Positions 59,672 through 64,000 of a stretch of 64,000 bases of DNA are shown one piece after another. Source of the stretch: Rhodococcus sp. KBS0724. GTDB taxonomy: Bacteria; Actinomycetota; Actinomycetes; Mycobacteriales; Mycobacteriaceae. The stretch spans positions 124,001 through 188,000 of the forward strand of contig NZ_VCBX02000001.1 of the NCBI RefSeq assembly GCF_005938745.2, in the 5' to 3' direction. The translations under genes were made by a program, and so were the position numbers. The number at the start of each line of letters is the position of its first letter. Position 1 is the first letter of the stretch. Below the pieces are notes generated by a model. That model did not search any database, had not been told where the DNA came from, and saw only the letters and a program-made list of their open reading frames with translations.

Positions 59672-61027
59672 ATGAGCACCGCGAACAGCACCGAGAACAC
59701 TCACCGCCAGCCGTCGCTACTTGGTCGACGGCTGGCGGTGGGCGGTTTGGCAGCTGTTGTGGTGGGCGCGGTGGGCGGTACGGGCTGGGTGTGGTTCTCG
59801 GGCGGCGAGAACAGTTCGCGGACAGTGGCGATAGTCAACACCGACGCTGGGACCGTGCTGGACGGCGAGGAACTGCGCGCCGGTGACACGCTGGTCGAGA
59901 CGCTGAGTGCGAGCGAGGATTTTGACTTCTCCGTTGTCGACAGTCCCAGCGGCAACTACTTTGCGACGCTCACCGTGCCCGAAAATTTCAGTGAGTCGGT
60001 TGCCTCGATGCTCGGCCCGGATCCGCAGCAGGCGAGCATCGACCTCGATGTTCAGGGCACTGACGGAGCGCAGGCGGTCGCGCTGACGCGCGCCGTATCG
60101 GCGCAGGTCAGCGCCGACGGTATCAAGGGTTTGATGTCGCAGACGTCAGCTGCTCGCCGGGCATTCGATCAGAATCTCGTGACCGCGCAGATGTTGGTGG
60201 CGGGAACAGCGGGCGCCGAGAAGTCGATCGACCAGGTGAAGGCCGGGGCAGACACGATCCTGCCGTATCTGGAGACGGCCCGTGCGGGTTCGTTGGAGCT
60301 GACGAGCGTTGCTGAGCAGGTGTCCGGCGTCGTGAATCAGGCAGCTGGGTCGGCGGAGGAGTTGGCTACGCGCGCAGACTCGCTCGGTCTGACGTTGGGG
60401 GAGGCGTCGTCGTCCACCGCAGATCTCAAGGTGCGTATCGACTCGTTGACAGGTGCGTTGAACAGATTGCCGGTGCCGCAGGAGATTACGGCGCAGTTGG
60501 CTGGTGTGAGCACCGACTTGGGAGCGGTGACAGCACAATTGAACGCTGTCCCGTCGATGCTGGGTGGGTCGGTAGGACCCGATACGGCACTCGGTGATCT
60601 GGTGCGAACTGCCGTCGGTCAATTGCAGGGCGCAAGTGCTCAATTGAACAGCGCTGCCGGTCAATTGAGTGACGGCTTGATTCCGATCGCGGATCAGGCT
60701 CCGCAGATGCTGGACGACGTGACCGCTCAGATCACCCAGGGGTTCGGGACTCTCAAGTCGGTTGCGACGTCGTTGGTGACCGGGTTGGACACTGCAAAAT
60801 CCGGGTTGCCGGCGATGACCACTCCGCAGCAGGTTCAGCTGATGTCGGTGCTGTCCGATCCGGTGGCGGTGAATCAAACCAGTGGGGCCGCAGGTGGATC
60901 GGATTCGCGCACAATTGCTTTGGTGTTCGGTACGGCAACAGCCCTTCTTGCGGGGGCATTGCTGATGCAAACGGCGGCGCCCCTGGTGCAGGAGCGCCGC
61001 CGCGTGAAGCAGGAAGTACGTGACTAG
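59672..61027 (+). CDS. YhgE/Pip-like membrane protein
   Basis: 451 residues. An N-terminal membrane helix (about 22-45) is followed by [44 protein letters not shown], the opening of the YhgE/Pip extracellular domain. A long helical region with repeated Ala/Gln/Leu heptads (about 140-400; [20 protein letters not shown]) spans outside, and one C-terminal helix (about 413-433) ends in a basic tail. The usual C-terminal set of five helices is missing, so it is a short form. It follows cotH in the same direction after 46 bp. Function unknown; relatives include the lactococcal phage-infection protein Pip. Confidence 0.75.
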   Translation: MSTANSTENTHRQPSLLGRRLAVGGLAAVVVGAVGGTGWVWFSGGENSSRTVAIVNTDAGTVLDGEELRAGDTLVETLSASEDFDFSVVDSPSGNYFATLTVPENFSESVASMLGPDPQQASIDLDVQGTDGAQAVALTRAVSAQVSADGIKGLMSQTSAARRAFDQNLVTAQMLVAGTAGAEKSIDQVKAGADTILPYLETARAGSLELTSVAEQVSGVVNQAAGSAEELATRADSLGLTLGEASSSTADLKVRIDSLTGALNRLPVPQEITAQLAGVSTDLGAVTAQLNAVPSMLGGSVGPDTALGDLVRTAVGQLQGASAQLNSAAGQLSDGLIPIADQAPQMLDDVTAQITQGFGTLKSVATSLVTGLDTAKSGLPAMTTPQQVQLMSVLSDPVAVNQTSGAAGGSDSRTIALVFGTATALLAGALLMQTAAPLVQERRRVKQEVRD

Positions 61028-61647
61028 ACGATCAGACCTGCGGTCTGCGTACGAGCGCGCTCGAAGCGTGCCGTGACGTCGTTCCAGTTGACGATGTTCC
61101 AGAATGCCTTGACGTAGTCGCCCTTGACGTTCTGGTAGTCGAGGTAGAAAGCGTGCTCCCACATGTCCAGCATCAGCAGCGGCGTGAGGCCGATGGAGAT
61201 GTTGCCCTGCTGATCGTAGAGCTGGACGATGATCAGACGCTGTCCGATCGAGTCCCACGCGAGGATGGACCAGCCGGAGCCCTGGATGGCGTTGGCGTTT
61301 GCGGAGAAGTGAGCGCGGAAGAGATCGAACGAACCGAAGTTGTCGTCGATCGCTGCGGCGAGTTCGCCTTCGGGCTTGTCGCCACCGTCAGCGCTGAGGT
61401 TGTTCCAGAAGACGGTGTGGTTGGTGTGGCCACCGAGGTGGAAAGCCAGGTTCTTCTCGAGCAGGTTGGCCTGCGCGGCGATGGTGTCGTTCTCGCGAGC
61501 CTCGGCCAGCTTCTCGAGTGCAGCGTTGGCGCCGGCTACGTATGCCGCGTGGTGCTTGTCGTGGTGCAGCTCCATGATCTTGCCCGAGATGTGCGGCTCG
61601 AGGGCTGCGTAGTCGTAGGGGAGTTCCGGCAGCGTGTAAACAGACAC
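61024..61647 (-). CDS. sodA: Superoxide dismutase, Fe/Mn family
   Basis: 207 residues, cytosolic length for Fe/Mn SOD. Metal ligands: His28 (MELHHDKHH), His77 (GHTNH), and the Asp and following His of [27 protein letters not shown]. The substrate gateway ([14 protein letters not shown]) is intact. Metal preference cannot be decided with certainty, though close relatives in this group are Mn or Fe/Mn enzymes. Its last 4 bp overlap the converging YhgE/Pip-like gene. Confidence 0.94.
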   Translation of the reverse strand: MSVYTLPELPYDYAALEPHISGKIMELHHDKHHAAYVAGANAALEKLAEARENDTIAAQANLLEKNLAFHLGGHTNHTVFWNNLSADGGDKPEGELAAAIDDNFGSFDLFRAHFSANANAIQGSGWSILAWDSIGQRLIIVQLYDQQGNISIGLTPLLMLDMWEHAFYLDYQNVKGDYVKAFWNIVNWNDVTARFERARTQTAGLIV

Positions 61648-61880
61648 GAGGGTCCCTTCTTTGCGGGCTCCGTGAGCCCTGCTTCTTCGAGAGTATGGTG
61701 CTTGGATTGCGGATCAATCTTGGGTATCCACCCAATAACATTCGTACACGGTCTGCAACAGTTAAGCTCAGGTAGTCATCACCTGAAAATAAAGTTCGGT
61801 GACCCAAAAACTGCGTGATCTCGGTCAATGGTGCCTTCGGAAATTCGTCGTAAAGGTGAACGGAACCTTAAACTTGCTCG

Positions 61881-63080
61881 ATGCCCGCACCAGTTTTCCT
61901 CCCGGAGTCATCAGAGGCAGCACCGCCTCGGGTGCACCTTCCGGGCGCTGACCTGCTGCGCGCACTCGCTGTGGCGGCGGTGATCTACTCCCACATCTCG
62001 TTCTACGTCATCGACGATCTCGGCTCCGGTTGGTGGCTGATCGACGTCGTATACGGCGCATTGATCGAGCCCGCCCAGCTGAATCAGCACTTGTCGTTTG
62101 TCGGCGTCGCGACGTTCATGATGTTGACCGGCGCCCTGGTGACGCGGTCCGCGATACGCGATCGGCCCGGCAAATTCCTGACCAACAGATTGAGTCGGCT
62201 GGTACCGGCTTTCTGGGTGGCGATTGCGATAGCCATCCTGCTGGTTCGACTCGGCATCAACGGCATGTTCAGCGGTCAGGACGGTATTTCGAATACCCAA
62301 GCGCTGATGAGCTTCTTCCTCGGCGGGTTCTTCCTCACACCCGAAGTGGCTGTTCTCGGCGTGACCTGGACGTTGACCGTCCAATTCCTCTTCTACCTTG
62401 CCTGCGTCGCGATGCGGCCGATTCTGCGGATGCGGCCGATCATCATGCCGCTCGGCGGGGCCGCGCTGTGCTCGCTGGTGTTGCTCTACAACATTTACGT
62501 ACCGATGCCGTACACCGTTCCGATGCTCTCGAAGATCGCGGCGACACTCCCGGCAGTCTTCCTCGGACAGATCATGTACCTCGCGTGGGCGCGACTGGCG
62601 CCTGGGCGCTGGCTGATCGTCGCTGTTCTGGCACAGATTCACGTAATCCTCGTGGCCACCGAGTTCCGCGTCTACTGGGCCGGCGAAAACTACTTGTGGA
62701 CCATCACGGTCGTCGCCGCCGCCGTGGTCCTCATCGGCCGCTACGACGGTGCTCCGACGCGCTGGGCCGTCGTGAAATGGTTGTCGACACGCAGCTACAT
62801 CATCTATCTCGTCCACACGCTGATCCTGTATCGCGTCGTCGAGAACACGACCCCACACGTCGGCCCCACACTCGCCTTCGGCCTGTTCGTTGTTGTCACC
62901 GCTGTCGTCGCGGAATTCGGATATCGGTGGGTCGAGCTGCCCGGTGCGCGAACCATCACCGGATGGCGAAACAAGTACTCACGCGTAGAATCAAAGAATG
63001 AGCTGGTACGACGACATTCTGGGGCGAGCGTCCGCACAATCCACCCTGATCAGTCCGCAGGACGCACTGCCAGGACGTGA
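61881..63080 (+). CDS. Membrane acyltransferase (OafA/YrhL type)
   Basis: 399 residues, about ten membrane helices. The acyltransferase-3 opening is [24 protein letters not shown] with catalytic His in the first loop region, followed by [20 protein letters not shown] with the conserved arginines. The family acylates sugars of the cell envelope. The last 83 bp overlap the msrA start in another frame, so its C-terminal tail (about 28 residues) is not conserved-looking; the body ends around [13 protein letters not shown]. Confidence 0.85.
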   Translation: MPAPVFLPESSEAAPPRVHLPGADLLRALAVAAVIYSHISFYVIDDLGSGWWLIDVVYGALIEPAQLNQHLSFVGVATFMMLTGALVTRSAIRDRPGKFLTNRLSRLVPAFWVAIAIAILLVRLGINGMFSGQDGISNTQALMSFFLGGFFLTPEVAVLGVTWTLTVQFLFYLACVAMRPILRMRPIIMPLGGAALCSLVLLYNIYVPMPYTVPMLSKIAATLPAVFLGQIMYLAWARLAPGRWLIVAVLAQIHVILVATEFRVYWAGENYLWTITVVAAAVVLIGRYDGAPTRWAVVKWLSTRSYIIYLVHTLILYRVVENTTPHVGPTLAFGLFVVVTAVVAEFGYRWVELPGARTITGWRNKYSRVESKNELVRRHSGASVRTIHPDQSAGRTART

Positions 63081-63711
63081 GACGGCAATGCCGGTGCCAG
63101 CGGCGCATTACGTGAACGGACATCCGCTCACGCCGCCGTTCCCCGAAGGAATGCAGACCGTCGTAGTCGGTATGGGTTGTTTCTGGGGTGCTGAGAAGGA
63201 GTTCTGGCAGCTTCCGGGCGTCTACAGCACCGCCGCCGGATACGCGGGCGGCTTCACTCCCAATCCCACGTACGAGGAAACCTGCTCGGGACGCACCGGG
63301 CACACCGAAGTAGTGCTGGTTGTCTTCGACCCGGCCGTCATTTCGTACGAGCAGATCCTGGCCCATTTCTGGGAGAACCACGATCCGACGCAGGGGATGC
63401 GTCAAGGAAATGACCAGGGTTCACAGTATCGATCCGCAATTTTCACGACATCCGAGGATCAGGAGCGAATCGCGCACGCGTCTGCTCTGGCATTTGGTAA
63501 ACGATTGACTGATGCCGGATATGGCGCAATTACGACGGAAATAGGTCCGCTGCGTGATTTCTTCTACGCCGAGGACTATCACCAGCAATATCTTGCAAAA
63601 AACCCCGGCGGATATTGCCCGGTCCATGCCACGGGAGTCAGCTGCCCGGTAGGACTATTGCGCCAAGATCAGGTGCCGGCACAGACCGATATTCTTCCGC
63701 CGCACGAATAG
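62998..63711 (+). CDS. msrA: Peptide-methionine (S)-S-oxide reductase
   Basis: 237 residues. The catalytic motif [13 protein letters not shown] carries nucleophile Cys61; then [53 protein letters not shown], and the resolving cysteines near the C-terminus ([17 protein letters not shown]). It repairs oxidised methionine using thioredoxin. The start ATG 62998 lies inside the acyltransferase gene. It fits the oxidative-stress setting with superoxide dismutase 1.3 kb away. Confidence 0.94.
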   Translation: MSWYDDILGRASAQSTLISPQDALPGRETAMPVPAAHYVNGHPLTPPFPEGMQTVVVGMGCFWGAEKEFWQLPGVYSTAAGYAGGFTPNPTYEETCSGRTGHTEVVLVVFDPAVISYEQILAHFWENHDPTQGMRQGNDQGSQYRSAIFTTSEDQERIAHASALAFGKRLTDAGYGAITTEIGPLRDFFYAEDYHQQYLAKNPGGYCPVHATGVSCPVGLLRQDQVPAQTDILPPHE

Positions 63712-63818
63712 TTGGTGTTGGAGGACACATGTGATTCCGATCGTTAATACTTGCAACTAGATCGAAATAAAGGGAATCTCGATAGCAAGAGTGTCTTGTC
63801 GAGAGAACTGAGCGCATC

Positions 63819-64000
63819 ATGTCCGCTAGTACGCGAGCAACAGCGTCGTTGCTCCGACGCACCATTCATGTCGGCCACGATCCGATGGTCAGGCGTAGTG
63901 ATCGCATCGAAGGATTCATGTCCTTCGGCTTGATCGTTCTTGCGATTCTGCTGGTGCCGTTTGCCATCTGGGCAGGCGGCGCAACGGCAGCAAGCCAGAA
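63819..64000 (+). CDS. Rv1733c-family membrane protein, N-terminal part
   Basis: 60 codons until the right edge. The product begins MSASTRATASLLRRTIHVGHDPMVRRSDRIEGFMSFGLIVLAILLVPFAIWAGG, which shows the family pattern (short basic start, H/N-P-x-VRxxDRIE, then a membrane helix). Rv1733c is a two-helix membrane protein of the DosR-linked group in mycobacteria; its role is unclear. The stop is outside the window. The upstream 107 bp hold no strong terminator. Confidence 0.8.
   Translation, partial: MSASTRATASLLRRTIHVGHDPMVRRSDRIEGFMSFGLIVLAILLVPFAIWAGGATAASQ

Noticed and set aside
61881..63080. Placing the acyltransferase stop as an error because of the msrA overlap
   Set aside because: No frameshift is visible. 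The overlap is short and the main body of the protein is intact.
1..64000. Search for tRNA, rRNA, transposase or phage integrase
   Set aside because: No such sequence pattern was recognised by reading; the absence could not be confirmed with a covariance or profile search.

Overview
The window reads as a chromosomal segment of a mycolic-acid actinomycete, most likely Rhodococcus (R. erythropolis/qingshengii type). Codon third positions are strongly G/C, many starts are GTG or TTG, and the relatives recognised are actinobacterial: a GabD2 ortholog, DUF222/HNH (13E12-type) proteins, an Rv1733c-family protein, a FadE34-like fused acyl-CoA dehydrogenase and a single-chain acyl-CoA carboxylase. 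I saw no rRNA, tRNA, CRISPR array, IS element or prophage. The coding strand switches often and almost all DNA is coding.

Layout. 1-5.2 kb: edge-truncated GlxA-type regulator, MFS permease, gabD2 with an SRPBCC gene and a strong terminator, an RGG-rich protein behind a palindromic operator, and a siderophore-interacting flavoprotein. 5.3-10.9 kb: DUF222/HNH protein with a LexA box, a NarL/LiaR-type two-component system divergent from an ABC exporter, and a lone PAS protein. 10.9-16.8 kb: TetR plus divergent reductase-like gene, then an EntS-like MFS exporter and a FecCD-type importer behind two palindromes (one a perfect 17-1-17). The binding-protein gene is frameshifted at a T6 run. 16.8-25.3 kb: small DUF6325/SHOCT pair, membrane protein, DinB protein, M20 peptidase with YfcC carrier, and a thioester-domain surface protein with a class F-like sortase. 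25.3-32 kb: single-chain acyl-CoA carboxylase, a copper set (YcnI-CopC-CopD) and a DUF6474 gene. 32-39.7 kb: TM0106-type nuclease, GGDEF-EAL protein, SDR, DUF6308, and a second LexA-box DUF222/HNH gene.

39.7-46.2 kb: a TetR regulator diverges from a five-gene operon holding every step of one beta-oxidation turn (fused dehydrogenase, MaoC hydratase, SDR dehydrogenase, SCP2-type thiolase) plus an SRPBCC protein. 46.2-54.6 kb: amidase, an unlisted 57-residue Q-rich small protein, FadR-regulated hydroxylase, tandem siderophore-binding lipoproteins behind a DtxR/IdeR-like box, and a TMEM165/GDT1 transporter under a yybP-ykoY manganese riboswitch. 54.6-61 kb: HdeD, AI-2E-family permease, then a tightly packed VTC-domain / DUF4956 / CotH-kinase set followed by a YhgE/Pip-like protein. 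61-64 kb: superoxide dismutase, acyltransferase, MsrA and the start of an Rv1733c-family gene.

Themes: metal handling (iron, a Zur-like metal module, copper, manganese), acyl-CoA catabolism, envelope modification, and DNA-damage-controlled HNH proteins. The best candidates for undescribed biology are the VTC-DUF4956-CotH-YhgE set, the shared SOS promoter of the two HNH genes, the palindrome-controlled metallophore-like module, and the RGG protein.
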